Assembly: GCA_903912525.1 (NCBI GenBank) | Contig: CAIWHK010000028.1 | Coordinates: forward strand, 79,625-143,624 | Origin: an uncultured bacterium | GTDB lineage: Bacteria > Krumholzibacteriota > Krumholzibacteriia > LZORAL124-64-63 | Direction: 5' to 3' | DNA: 64,000 bases | In this document: piece by piece, positions 26,756 through 35,702 of the stretch | Layout of the letters: each line of letters starts with the position of its first letter | Position numbering within the stretch: the first letter of the stretch is position 1 | Notes under the pieces: generated by a model | Databases searched by the model: none | Seen by the model: only the letters and a program-made list of their open reading frames with translations | Told to the model about the DNA's origin: nothing | Program-made: the position numbers and the translations under genes

Positions 26756-26901
26756 TGGGTCGTACAAGTGAGCCAACACTTCCGCAATGGGACTCCGGAG
26801 TTCCCTGCCGAAGGACACGCCCCTCGGGGATGACCTGAAGCAGGGACAGGGGACCCACCTGGAGCAACACGGTTCAGTTGCTCCGACTCACACGACCGGG
26901 C
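26743..26901 (+). ncRNA. ssrS: 6S RNA (SsrS) candidate
   Basis: About 159 bases immediately after zapA, the classic ssrS position. It can fold into a long interrupted rod. Closing stems are GCCCG/CGGGC, GTCGT/ACGAC and GTGAG/CTCAC. A large central bubble follows (CCAACACTTCCGCAA on the 5' side, with a small GGAGCAA/TTGCTCC hairpin on the 3' side). The upper arm is TGGGACTCC/GGGGACCCA and CCCTG/CAGGG around a GCCCCTCGGGG apex. A rod with a central bubble mimics an open promoter and sequesters RNA polymerase holoenzyme. The ends are approximate. The region has no plausible ORF. Confidence 0.7.
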
Positions 26902-26965
26902 GGAGCAGCTACCGGCCCCTCCGATTTTCGCCCCTCGTTTCCCATCACATAGGGAAGGGGAGGCC

Positions 26966-28528
26966 ATGACTCAGATGCAGGTCTATATCCCGGCGGTCAC
27001 CGCGGCCGTCGTGGCCGGCGTGATCGGTTGGCAGTTCGCGGCCCGGCGCGGGGCGCGACTGCACGGGCATTCGGTCGAGGCGCGCGCGCGCCTGCTCGAG
27101 GACGCGCGCAGGGAAGCTGCCGCCGTGCAGAAGGCTGCCGAACTGGCGGCGCGGGAAGAGGTCTTCCAGGCGCGCGAGCGATTCGAAGCCGAGACGGACA
27201 AGACGCGCCGCGAATCGCGCTCCCGCCAGGAGACGCTCGATCGCCGCGAGGACAGCCTCGACAAGAAGTCGGCCCTGGTCGACCAGAAGGAGGCGCGCCT
27301 GGTCCAGCAGGAAGACGACCTGCGCAAGCGTGCCGCCGAGGTCGACCGCGACCGGGCTGCGGCCGCGGCGCTGGTGGCGCAGCAGACGGCGAAGCTGGAA
27401 CAGGTCGCCGGCATGACCGCCGAGCGCGCGCGGGACACCCTCGTCGAGACCATGATCACCGACGCCCGCCACAGTGCGGCCATCGGCGTGCAGCAGGCCC
27501 GTGAAGAGGCCGAGCGCACATCGAAGCGCGACTCCATCAAGATCCTGAGCCTGGCGATCCAGCGCTATGCCGCCGACCACGTCGCGGAATCCACGGTGTC
27601 GGTCGTGGACCTGCCGGGCGACGACATGAAGGGCCGCATCATCGGCCGCGACGGCCGCAATATCCGCGCCTTCGAGCAGGCCACCGGCGTGGATGTCATT
27701 ATCGACGACACGCCCGGCGCCGTCATCGTCTCGGGCTTCGACCCCGTGCGGCGCGAGGTCGCGCGCCAGTCGCTCGAGAAGCTCGTGCGCGACGGCCGGA
27801 TCCACCCCGCGCGCATCGAGGAGGTCGTGCAGAAGACGACCGAGGAACTGCAGGAGCGCATCCGCGAGATGGGCGAGCAGTCCTGTCTGGAACTCGGCCT
27901 CAAGGGCATCAATCCCGAGCTGTTTCCGTACATCGGCCGCCTGCACTACCGCAGCAGCTACGGGCAGAACCTGCTCAAGCACGCGTCGGAAGTCGCGGCG
28001 GTGTCCGGCGTCATCGCCAGCGAACTGGGCCTGGACCCGAAGCTGGCGCGGCGGTGCGGTTTCCTGCACGACGTGGGCAAGGCCGCCGATCACGAGTTCG
28101 AGGGACCACATGCGGTGATCGGCGCGAGGCTGTGCAAGAAGTTCGGCGAGGATGCGACCGTGGTCAATGCCGTCGGCGGGCACCACCAGGACATCGAGGC
28201 CTCGTCGCCTTACACGTACATCACGGCCGCTGCGGACGCGGTGTCGGCCTCGCGGCCGGGCGCGCGGCGGGAGAGCGTCGACACGTACGTCGAGCGGCTC
28301 GAGCATCTCGAGAAGATCGCCGACAGCTTCGACGGCGTGGAGAAGTCGTACGCCATCCAGGCCGGGCGCGAGGTGCGCGTGATGGTCAACCACACGAAGG
28401 TTTCGGACGCCGAGGCGGCGCTGCTTGCCGAGGAAGTCAGCCGGCGCATCGAGGCCGAGATGGAGTACCCCGGGCAGATCCGCATTATGGTGATCCGCGA
28501 GACGCGGGCTATTGCGGTGGCCCACTAG
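26966..28528 (+). CDS. rny: Ribonuclease Y
   Basis: 520-residue membrane-anchored endoribonuclease that starts mRNA decay. The N-terminal transmembrane segment (YIPAVTAAVVAGVIGWQFA) is followed by a long charged coiled coil (about residues 30-180), a KH domain with GRIIGRDGRNIRAFEQATGVDVIIDDTP, and an HD phosphohydrolase domain with CGFLHDVGKAADHEFEGPHAVIGA. The usual C-terminal GYPGQIRI-type motif appears as EYPGQIRIMVIRETRAIAVAH. ATG start with GGGGAGG upstream. It starts the run rny-folD-ispA. Confidence 0.96.
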   Translation: MTQMQVYIPAVTAAVVAGVIGWQFAARRGARLHGHSVEARARLLEDARREAAAVQKAAELAAREEVFQARERFEAETDKTRRESRSRQETLDRREDSLDKKSALVDQKEARLVQQEDDLRKRAAEVDRDRAAAAALVAQQTAKLEQVAGMTAERARDTLVETMITDARHSAAIGVQQAREEAERTSKRDSIKILSLAIQRYAADHVAESTVSVVDLPGDDMKGRIIGRDGRNIRAFEQATGVDVIIDDTPGAVIVSGFDPVRREVARQSLEKLVRDGRIHPARIEEVVQKTTEELQERIREMGEQSCLELGLKGINPELFPYIGRLHYRSSYGQNLLKHASEVAAVSGVIASELGLDPKLARRCGFLHDVGKAADHEFEGPHAVIGARLCKKFGEDATVVNAVGGHHQDIEASSPYTYITAAADAVSASRPGARRESVDTYVERLEHLEKIADSFDGVEKSYAIQAGREVRVMVNHTKVSDAEAALLAEEVSRRIEAEMEYPGQIRIMVIRETRAIAVAH

Positions 28529-28575
28529 GGAGCGCATCGCGCCGCACGCACGGCGCGGGAAGGTAGGGCGGCAGG

Positions 28576-29457
28576 GTGGACACGCTGATGCTCAAGGGCG
28601 CGCCGGTGCGCGACGCGGTGTTTGCGGAACTGAAGGCGAAGGTCGCTTCGGTGCGGCGTCCGCCCGGACTCGCGGTCGTGCTGGTGGGTGACGACGCGGC
28701 CTCGGCCGTCTACGTCTCCCACAAGGAGAAGGGCTGCGAGGAGGTCGGATTCCACCACGTCACGCATCGCCTGCCGGCGTCGACCCCCGGTGGCGAAGTG
28801 CTGGCCCTCGTGGCACGGCTGAACGCGGACCCGGCCATCGACGGCATCCTCGTGCAGCTGCCGCTGCCGGCGGGCATCGACCAGGAGGCCGTCCTGCTGG
28901 CGGTGGACCCGCGCAAGGACGTCGACGGCTTCCATCCGGCCAATCTGGGGGCGCTCGTTTCGGGGCGGCCCCGCTTCGTCCCCTGCACGCCCAAGGGCGT
29001 CCTGCGCCTGCTGGCGCACTACGACATCACCACCCGGGGCAAGCGGGTGGCCGTGGTCGGGCGCAGTGTCATCGTCGGGCGCCCGGTCAGCCTGCTGCTG
29101 TCGCTCAAGGGCGTCATGGGCGACGCCACCGTGACGATGTGCCACTCGGCGACGCGCGACCTGCCGGCGGTGACGTCGGCCTGCGACATCGTCATCGCCG
29201 CGATCGGCGCGCCCCGTTTCCTGGGCGCCGATGCGATCGCGCCGGGGGCGGTTGTCGTCGATGTCGGCATCAACCGCATCGACGATCCCACGCGCCCGTC
29301 GGGGCAGCGGCTGGTCGGTGACGTCGACGAGGCGGCCGTGAAGGGGCGCGCCGCGGCGCTGACTCCCGTGCCCGGCGGCGTTGGGCCGATGACGATCGCG
29401 ATGCTGCTGGAGAACACGTGGGAAGCCTACGCGCGCGCGGAGGGCATCGATGTCTGA
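28576..29457 (+). CDS. folD: Bifunctional methylenetetrahydrofolate dehydrogenase/cyclohydrolase
   Basis: 293 residues; interconverts 5,10-methylene- and 10-formyl-tetrahydrofolate in one-carbon metabolism. The catalytic YVSHKEKGCEEVGF carries the active lysine, followed by DGILVQLPLP, DPRKDVDGFHPANLG, the NADP-binding VVGRSVIVGRPVSLLL and the C-terminal PVPGGVGPMTIAMLLENT. It starts at a GTG (28576); an ATG at 28588 is also possible. The stop overlaps the start of the prenyl synthase gene by 8 bases, so they are co-translated. Confidence 0.96.
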   Translation: MDTLMLKGAPVRDAVFAELKAKVASVRRPPGLAVVLVGDDAASAVYVSHKEKGCEEVGFHHVTHRLPASTPGGEVLALVARLNADPAIDGILVQLPLPAGIDQEAVLLAVDPRKDVDGFHPANLGALVSGRPRFVPCTPKGVLRLLAHYDITTRGKRVAVVGRSVIVGRPVSLLLSLKGVMGDATVTMCHSATRDLPAVTSACDIVIAAIGAPRFLGADAIAPGAVVVDVGINRIDDPTRPSGQRLVGDVDEAAVKGRAAALTPVPGGVGPMTIAMLLENTWEAYARAEGIDV

Positions 29458-30391
29458 CGCGGCGGCGGCGGAGCTGGCGCGCAGGTTGCGAAGCGAATGG
29501 CAGCGCGATTTCCAACGTGAGGCGCGCAGCGTCGAGCGCGCGCTGTCGCAATGCCTGAAGCAGGAACCGGGCGTGCCGCCGGTGCTGCGCCAGGCGATGG
29601 CGCACAGCCTTCTGGGCGGCGGCAAGCGGTTGCGGCCGGTGCTGCTGTTGTGGGCCTACGACGCGGTCGCGGCCAGGCGCCGGCCGCTGGTGGCCCGAGA
29701 GCAGGCCCTGGTGGCCGCGGCCGGGCTCGAGATGATCCATACCTACTCGCTCATCCACGACGACCTGCCGGCCATGGACGACGACGTGCTGCGCCGAGGG
29801 CGGCCGACCTGCCATGTGGTCTTCGGTGAGGCCACGGCGATCCTGGCCGGGGACGGCCTGCAGGCGCGCGGTTTCGGGCTGTTGGCGGCCGCGGGCGGGC
29901 CGGCGGCGGGGCGGCTGGTCGCGCGCGTGGCATCGGCGGTGGGACCGGCGGGGATGGTCGGCGGGCAGCAGTGCGACCTCGAGGCTGAGGGACAGTCCGT
30001 GACGGCGGCCGCAGTCCGGCGCATCCACCTGGGCAAGACCGCGCGCCTGCTGGCGGCGGCGCTGGCGGCGGGCGCCGACCTGGGCGGCGCGACGCCGCGC
30101 ACGGTGGCCGCGGTCGAGGCTGCGGGCCTGGACCTCGGGTTGGCCTTCCAGGGCGCGGACGACCTGCTGGACGTGACCGGGACGGCCGGTGAGCTGGGCA
30201 AGACCGCGGGCAAGGACGCGGCGGCCGGCAAGGCGACCTGGGTACGCGTGGAGGGGCTCGCTGCAGCGGAGCGCCGCACCAGGCGACTGGGCGAAAAGGG
30301 GCTTGCGGGGCTGGCGGCGGCGCTGCCCCCTGGGCCGGACCGCGAGCGCCTGACGGGCCTCGGGGCGATGATGTGGCGGCGGGACCGCTGA
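29450..30391 (+). CDS. ispA: Polyprenyl diphosphate synthase (farnesyl/geranylgeranyl type)
   Basis: 313 residues; condenses isopentenyl diphosphate with allylic diphosphates. The first aspartate-rich motif is DDLPAMDDD and the second is FQGADDLLDVTGT, with GGKRLRPVLLLWAYDA and GLEMIHTYSLIHDDLP around them. The two extra residues in the first motif place it in the bacterial short-chain (FPP synthase, IspA) group. It overlaps folD and lies two genes before dxs, so the MEP pathway entry and the chain elongation enzyme are encoded together. The product probably supplies undecaprenyl carrier and quinone synthesis. Confidence 0.93.
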   Translation: MSDAAAAELARRLRSEWQRDFQREARSVERALSQCLKQEPGVPPVLRQAMAHSLLGGGKRLRPVLLLWAYDAVAARRRPLVAREQALVAAAGLEMIHTYSLIHDDLPAMDDDVLRRGRPTCHVVFGEATAILAGDGLQARGFGLLAAAGGPAAGRLVARVASAVGPAGMVGGQQCDLEAEGQSVTAAAVRRIHLGKTARLLAAALAAGADLGGATPRTVAAVEAAGLDLGLAFQGADDLLDVTGTAGELGKTAGKDAAAGKATWVRVEGLAAAERRTRRLGEKGLAGLAAALPPGPDRERLTGLGAMMWRRDR

Positions 30392-30416
30392 CGGTCTGCA
30401 GTTCCGGACGGGGGGC

Positions 30417-30863
30417 GTGGTGGTCGACTGGCCGATCTGGGCGCAGGTGATGGCTTGCGCGGTGGCCGGGCAGGCCGCGAAATTCGTGGTGTACTCGGTG
30501 GTGGGCCGCAGGCCGGTGCCGGCGGCCCTGTTCCAGGGCTATGGGGCACCCAGCCTGCCGGCGGCGGGGTTGTCGTGCCTGCTGGCCCTCATGGTCATCC
30601 ACCGGGGCTGGCGGTCGCCCGAGGCCTCGTTCGCGCTGGTCCTGGTCGTGGTGGCGGTGCACGACACGGTGAAATTGAGGTTGGCGGCAACGCGGCAGCG
30701 CGAGATCGTGCATGCCATCGTCAGCGCCGAGCCGGAGGCCGGGCCCCTGCTGAAGCGCGTGGTGGGCTATCTCGACCCGCTGACGCACCACCCGGCGCAC
30801 GTGGTGGCCGGAGTGTTGTTCGGAATCCTGTTCGCGGTGGCCGTCGCGCCGGGACCGCGGTAG
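30417..30863 (+). CDS. Divergent PAP2-family (DUF212-like) membrane protein
   Basis: 148 residues with about four hydrophobic helices. The arrangement AGQAAKFVVYSVVGRR ... YGAPSLPAAGLSCLLAL ... AVHDTVKLRLAATRQ ... THHPAHVVAGVLFGILFAV follows the divergent PAP2 (YuiD/DUF212) family of lipid-phosphatase-like proteins. In that family the middle motif is usually PSSHSA; here it reads PSLPAA, so the serine and histidine of that motif are missing and activity is doubtful. GTG start. It lies between ispA and dxs, which suggests a role around isoprenoid phosphates, but that is inference. Confidence 0.7.
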   Translation: MVVDWPIWAQVMACAVAGQAAKFVVYSVVGRRPVPAALFQGYGAPSLPAAGLSCLLALMVIHRGWRSPEASFALVLVVVAVHDTVKLRLAATRQREIVHAIVSAEPEAGPLLKRVVGYLDPLTHHPAHVVAGVLFGILFAVAVAPGPR

Positions 30864-30944
30864 TCTGGACGATCGGAGCCCGGTGGCTCACGCGGCTCGC
30901 GACACGGCGGCGGCGGCAGCCCCGGCCGGAGCAAGGAAGGCAGC

Positions 30945-32861
30945 ATGGGAGCGATCCTGCCCGGCATCCGCGGGCCCCAAGATCTGAAGAGCCTGGACGG
31001 CGAACAGCTGACCGGGCTGTGCGCCGAGCTGCGCGAGCAGATCATCTCGTCCGTCTCGCGCACGGGCGGCCACCTCGGGGCCAGCCTCGGTGTGGTCGAG
31101 TTGACGGTGGCGCTGCACCACGTCTTCGATTCGCCGCGCGACAAGATCGTCTGGGATGTCGGCCACCAGGCCTACGGGCACAAGCTGCTGACCGGCCGCC
31201 TGGCGGGGTTCGACACGCTGCGCAGGAAGGGCGGCGTTTCCGGTTTCCCGAAGCGCAGCGAGAGCGAACACGACATGTTCGGCGTCGGCCATGCCAGCAC
31301 GTCGATCAGCGCTGCTGTCGGTTACGCGGCCGCGCGCGACGCCCGCGGCGGCGACAACGCCGTTGTCGCGGTGATCGGCGACGGCGCGCTGACCGGCGGC
31401 CTGGCCTACGAGGGCCTGAACAACGCGGGCCTGCTCGGCACCAACCTCATCGTCATCCTCAACGACAACCAGATGAGCATCTCGCCCAACGTGGGCGCGA
31501 TCGCCAAGCACCTGACGCGCATCACCAGCGGTCGTCACTACCTGCGCATGGAAGCGGACCTGTGGCAGTTCCTCGGCAAGATGCCGAGCGGCAGCAAGGC
31601 GCAGAAGCTGGCCGGCCGCGTCAAGGAGAGCCTCAAGCAGCTGGTCGTGCCGACGGTGCTGTTCGAGGAACTGGGCTTCAGCTACTACGGCCCGCTCGAC
31701 GGGCACGACCTGCCGGTGCTGGTCGAGACGCTGCGCGCCGTGCGGAAGATCAAGGGTCCGATCCTGATCCACTTGATCACGGAAAAGGGCAAGGGCTATC
31801 GCTTCGCCGAAGAGGACGACCAGCGCTACCACGGCGTCGGGAAGTTCGACAAGTCCGAGGGCATCAAGGTCGTCGCGCCGGCGGTGCCTTCGTACACCGA
31901 CGTTTTCGGCGAGACACTGGCGGCGATGGCGGCAACCGACCCGCGCATCCACGGCATCACCGCCGCCATGCCTTCGGGCACCGGCCTGGAGAAGCTGTGC
32001 GCACAGGCGCCGAAGCGCTGCCACGACGTCGGCATCGCTGAGGGACACGCCGTCACGTTCGCCGCCGGCCTGGCCTGCGACGGCGCGCGGCCGGTGGTGG
32101 CCATCTACTCCACGTTCCTGCAGCGCGCGGTGGACCAGATCATCCATGATGTCGCGCTCCAGCACCTGCCGGTGGTGTTCGCGGTCGACCGCGGCGGTGT
32201 TGTCGGCGAGGACGGGCCCACGCACCACGGCGTCTTCGACCTCACGTTCCTGCGCATGGTGCCCGGCATGATCGTGATGGCGCCACGCGACGAGGACCAG
32301 CTGCGCCACATGCTGGCGACTGCGCTGGCCCGCGAGGACGGCCCGAGCGCGTTGCGCTATCCCCGCGGGGCCGGCGTCGGCGTGGCCATGGACGGTCCGC
32401 CGGTGGCGTTGCCGATCGGGCGCTCCGAGACGCTGCGGCACGGCAGCGACGCTTGCCTGCTGGCGGTCGGCACACTCGTGAACCCTGCCCTGGCGGCGGC
32501 GGAGGCGCTGGCCCGCCGCGGCATCGAGGTCGAGGTGGTGGACATGCGCTTCGTCAAGCCGCTTGATGAGGCTCTGCTGGCAAGCGTCTGGCTGCGGCAT
32601 CGCGAGGTCTTCACGCTCGAGGAGAACACGGTCGTCGGCGGCTTCGGGGCCGGCGTGCTGGAGTGGGCCGCGGCGTGCGAAGAGACATCGCCGCCTCACG
32701 TGACCTGCATCGGCATTCCTGACGTCTTCCAGGAGCACGCGACGCGCGCCGAACTGCTGGCGGCCATGGGGCTGGACGCCGGAGGGCTGGCCGAACGCAT
32801 CGCCACACGACTGGCGCACGCGCGCGACGGCGGCTCGCAGGCTGCCGGGAGCGCGTCTTGA
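30945..32861 (+). CDS. dxs: 1-deoxy-D-xylulose-5-phosphate synthase
   Basis: 638 residues; thiamine-diphosphate enzyme joining pyruvate and glyceraldehyde 3-phosphate in the first step of the MEP isoprenoid pathway. SVSRTGGHLGASLGVVELTVALHHVFD and the cofactor motif GDGALTGGLAYEGLNNAG lie in domain I; the pyrimidine-domain segment VVAIYSTFLQRAVDQIIHDVALQ and the transketolase C-terminal domain (VVDMRFVKPLDEALL) follow. ATG start with GGAAGG upstream. Its stop overlaps nadK as TTGA. Confidence 0.97.
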   Translation: MGAILPGIRGPQDLKSLDGEQLTGLCAELREQIISSVSRTGGHLGASLGVVELTVALHHVFDSPRDKIVWDVGHQAYGHKLLTGRLAGFDTLRRKGGVSGFPKRSESEHDMFGVGHASTSISAAVGYAAARDARGGDNAVVAVIGDGALTGGLAYEGLNNAGLLGTNLIVILNDNQMSISPNVGAIAKHLTRITSGRHYLRMEADLWQFLGKMPSGSKAQKLAGRVKESLKQLVVPTVLFEELGFSYYGPLDGHDLPVLVETLRAVRKIKGPILIHLITEKGKGYRFAEEDDQRYHGVGKFDKSEGIKVVAPAVPSYTDVFGETLAAMAATDPRIHGITAAMPSGTGLEKLCAQAPKRCHDVGIAEGHAVTFAAGLACDGARPVVAIYSTFLQRAVDQIIHDVALQHLPVVFAVDRGGVVGEDGPTHHGVFDLTFLRMVPGMIVMAPRDEDQLRHMLATALAREDGPSALRYPRGAGVGVAMDGPPVALPIGRSETLRHGSDACLLAVGTLVNPALAAAEALARRGIEVEVVDMRFVKPLDEALLASVWLRHREVFTLEENTVVGGFGAGVLEWAAACEETSPPHVTCIGIPDVFQEHATRAELLAAMGLDAGGLAERIATRLAHARDGGSQAAGSAS

Positions 32862-33766
32862 CGCCCGGGCCGGGCGCCGGCCCGGTTCGCGCGGTGGGGC
32901 TGCTGGGCAACGCATCGAAACTCGACCTGCCGCCGGCCATCGAGGTGGCCCTGGCCGCCTGCCGCGCACACGGCGTGAAACTGCTGGCGGGGCGGGAACT
33001 GGCGAACGTGGTGCCCGTGGGCGTCGACGTGCTGGAGCCCGACGCGCTGATCCGGGCCTGCGACGTGATCGTCGCCCTCGGCGGCGACGGGACCATGTTG
33101 CGCGCCACGCGCGTGCTGGGCAGTTCGGGCGTGCCGCTGCTGGGCGTGAACCTGGGCTCGCTCGGTTACCTCACCGACATTCCCGTGCCGGACCTGGCGC
33201 GCGCCTTCGAACAGCTCGTGGCGGGCGACTTCCACCTGGAGGACCGCACGCAGGTCAGCTGCCGGGTCATGCGCGCCGGCAGCGATGTGGCGCAGATGGC
33301 AGCGCTGAACGACCTCGTGATCAACATGGGTCCGCTGCCGCGCGCCATCGAGATGGAACTGCGCCTGGACGGCGACTCGCTGGGGCACTTCCTCGGCGAC
33401 GGCGTCGTCGTCAGCACGCCGACGGGCTCGACGGCCTACAACCTCTCGGCGGGGGGACCCATCTGCGCGACCGCCGTGCCCTGCCTGCTGATCGCGCCCA
33501 TTTGCCCGCACGCGCTGGGCATGCGGCCGCTGGTGGTGCCCGAGTCGACGGCGATCGAGATCATCGTCCTGCGGACCGGCGAAGGCGCCGTGCTGACCGC
33601 CGACGGCCAGGAGACGTTCACGCTGGCGGACGGCGACCACCTGATGCTGGGCATCGCCGACACGCGTGTGCGGCTGGTGAAGTTCCCGCAGAGCAGCTTC
33701 TACCGCGTGATGCGGCACAAGCTGAACTGGGGCGGGCCGCGACGTCGCGAGAGGAAGGGCCGCTGA
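32858..33766 (+). CDS. nadK: NAD kinase
   Basis: 302 residues; phosphorylates NAD to NADP. The glycine-rich GGDGTMLRATRVLG motif, LNDLVINMGPL, and GDGVVVSTPTGSTAYNLSAGGP are all present. The protein starts at a TTG that overlaps the dxs stop. NADP made here is used by FolD and the MEP reductoisomerase. The stop overlaps the recN start by one base (TGATG). Confidence 0.95.
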   Translation: MTPGPGAGPVRAVGLLGNASKLDLPPAIEVALAACRAHGVKLLAGRELANVVPVGVDVLEPDALIRACDVIVALGGDGTMLRATRVLGSSGVPLLGVNLGSLGYLTDIPVPDLARAFEQLVAGDFHLEDRTQVSCRVMRAGSDVAQMAALNDLVINMGPLPRAIEMELRLDGDSLGHFLGDGVVVSTPTGSTAYNLSAGGPICATAVPCLLIAPICPHALGMRPLVVPESTAIEIIVLRTGEGAVLTADGQETFTLADGDHLMLGIADTRVRLVKFPQSSFYRVMRHKLNWGGPRRRERKGR

Positions 33767-35490
33767 TGCTGCGCGAGCTGAGGGTCGGGCACCTGGCGCT
33801 GGTCGACGAACTGGTGCTGCCGCTGGACGACGGCCTGACGATGCTGACGGGCGAGACCGGCGCCGGCAAGTCGCTGATCGCCGGCGCGCTGTCGCTGCTG
33901 GGCGGCGGCAAGGCCGACCCGCGGTTGATCCGCGAGGGCGAGGACCTGGCGTGGGTCGAGGGCGTGTTCGACCTGGTCGGCAACGACGCCGCGCTGGCGG
34001 CGTGCGCCGGGCTCGGCATCCGCGTCGGGCAGGACGGCGTGCTGGTGCTGCGTCGCGAACTGCGGCGCGAGGGCCGGGGGCGCGTGCTCATCAACGGGCT
34101 GGCCTCGTCGCAGGCGCTGCTTGAGGACATCGGCGGGCGCCTCGTGGCGATCCAGAGCCAGGACCAGCAGCGGCAATTGTCGCGGCCGGCCTTCGCGCGC
34201 GAGTTCCTCGACACCGCGCTCGGGCTGGACGCCGAATTGGCGGGGATGCACGGCGCGCTGGCGGCCCTGCATGCGGCGGGAGCGGCGCTGGCCGAACGGC
34301 AGCGCGAAGAGGAATTCGCCCGTCGCCAGACCGAGATCTGGGCCTACCAGCACCGTGAACTGACCGAGATGCGGCTGCAGGAGGGCGAGGTCGAGAAGCT
34401 GGACGAGGATCTCGGGGTGGGACGCAATGCCCGCGGCCTGCTCGAATCGGCGGCCCGCGCGCTCGAGGCGCTGGGCGAGGGGCAGCCGTCGGCGCGGTCA
34501 CTGCTCGGCGCCGCCGAAGGCGCATTGGCGTCCGTGGAATCGACCAGCGCGCGCCTGGGCGCCGTGGTGCGCATGATCCGCGATGCGGAGTCCCTGGCAG
34601 CCGAGGCGGCGAACGACCTGCAGCGGTTCCTGGACGGGCTCGAGGTGGATCCGTCGAAGTTGGACGAGTGGGAGGAGCGCCGCACGCAGTACCAGGCGCT
34701 GTGCCGCAAGTATCAGCGCGATGTGCCCGGCCTGATCGACCTGCAGGCGGAGCTGACGGAACAGTTGGAGCGCCAGCGCAGCGCCGCGGGCGACCTGCAG
34801 GCGCTGGAAGACGCGCTGTCGGCAGCCGGCCGCGCGGCCGCCGACGCGGCGCTGGTCCTGCGGCAGCGGCGGCGCGACGGCGCGGCCGGCATCGCCAAGC
34901 GTGCGGTCGAACTCATCCGCCCGCTGGCCCTGCCGGACCTCGAGCTGAAGTTCGTCGTCGAACCGGACCTGGACGCGGCCGGGCCGGCGGCGCTCGACGG
35001 CCGCCAGTGCCGACTGACCGGCCACGGCGCCGACATCGTTCGCCTGGAGGTGCGGACCAACCGCGGCGAGGCGCCCGGTGACGTCGCGAAGATCGCTTCG
35101 GGCGGCGAGCGGTCGCGGATCTTCCTCGGCCTGTCGGTGGTGGGAGACCGAGCGGCGGAACGGCCGCTGCTGCTGTTCGACGAGATCGATGCCGGCCTGG
35201 GCATGGACAACGCGCGTCCGGTGGCGGCGCTTCTGGCGAAGCTGGCGGCCGGCCGGCAGGTCCTCTGCATCACCCACCTGGCGACGGTCGCGGTGGCGGG
35301 GGGGCGGCATTGGGTGGTCCGCAAGGCCACCCGCAGCAAGCGGACCGCGCTTTCGGTGACGGAGGTCACCGCCGAGGAGAGGGTCGACGAGGTGGCGCGC
35401 CTGCTTGGCGGCGCGGCTGGGAAGCAGGATGCGGCCGAAACCCGTGTCGCCTATGCGCGTGAGCTGCTGGCCCGCGCCCAGGAAGGCTGA
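33766..35490 (+). CDS. recN: DNA repair protein RecN
   Basis: 574-residue SMC-like ATPase for double-strand-break repair. The N-terminal ATPase half has MLTGETGAGKSLIAGALSLLGGGKAD, a long coiled coil occupies the middle, and the C-terminal half has the ABC signature ASGGERSRIFLGLSVV and Walker B LLLFDEIDAGLG. The track ORF begins in an unrelated upstream stretch; the ATG at 33766 (MLRELRVGHLALVDE) with GAGGAAGG upstream is the start. Its stop codon lies in the first unit of a 15-bp tandem repeat. Confidence 0.95.
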   Translation: MLRELRVGHLALVDELVLPLDDGLTMLTGETGAGKSLIAGALSLLGGGKADPRLIREGEDLAWVEGVFDLVGNDAALAACAGLGIRVGQDGVLVLRRELRREGRGRVLINGLASSQALLEDIGGRLVAIQSQDQQRQLSRPAFAREFLDTALGLDAELAGMHGALAALHAAGAALAERQREEEFARRQTEIWAYQHRELTEMRLQEGEVEKLDEDLGVGRNARGLLESAARALEALGEGQPSARSLLGAAEGALASVESTSARLGAVVRMIRDAESLAAEAANDLQRFLDGLEVDPSKLDEWEERRTQYQALCRKYQRDVPGLIDLQAELTEQLERQRSAAGDLQALEDALSAAGRAAADAALVLRQRRRDGAAGIAKRAVELIRPLALPDLELKFVVEPDLDAAGPAALDGRQCRLTGHGADIVRLEVRTNRGEAPGDVAKIASGGERSRIFLGLSVVGDRAAERPLLLFDEIDAGLGMDNARPVAALLAKLAAGRQVLCITHLATVAVAGGRHWVVRKATRSKRTALSVTEVTAEERVDEVARLLGGAAGKQDAAETRVAYARELLARAQEG

Positions 35491-35553
35491 CCACAAATGG
35501 CTTGACCACAAATGGCTTGACCACAAGTGGCTTGACCACAAGCGGCTTGACCA
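35487..35553. repeat. 15-bp tandem repeat carrying TTGACC boxes
   Basis: Four full units and one partial of TTGACCACAAATGGC from the recN stop onward. TTGACC recurs at 35502, 35517, 35532 and 35547, and the next box in phase, TTGACT at 35562, is the -35 of the tRNA-Arg promoter. Confidence 0.9.
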
Positions 35554-35561
35554 ACCTGCAT

Positions 35562-35590
35562 TTGACTGCGTCGGCCGGATGTCCCATTAT
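35562..35590 (+). promoter_or_regulatory. Promoter of tRNA-Arg(CCG)
   Basis: TTGACT (35562-35567), 17-base spacer, CATTAT (35585-35590), 13 bases before the tRNA. The -35 is in register with the upstream 15-bp repeat. Confidence 0.75.
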
Positions 35591-35603
35591 ACCGCTCCAC
35601 GGT

Positions 35604-35680
35604 GCGCCCGTAGCTCAGCTGGATAGAGCGTCTGCCTCCGGAGCAGAAGGTCGTGAGTTCGAATCTCGCCGGGCGTACCA
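35604..35680 (+). tRNA. tRNA-Arg (anticodon CCG)
   Basis: 77 bases with encoded CCA. Acceptor GCGCCCG/CGGGCGT (first pair G-U), anticodon loop CTCCGGA in a TCTGC/GCAGA stem, T loop TTCGAAT. Confidence 0.96.
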
Positions 35681-35702
35681 TCCCCAACCCCTGTCACGGG
35701 AC

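Noticed and set aside
35487-35553. Possible CRISPR array
   Set aside because: Units are contiguous 15-bp repeats without spacers, and no cas genes are present.
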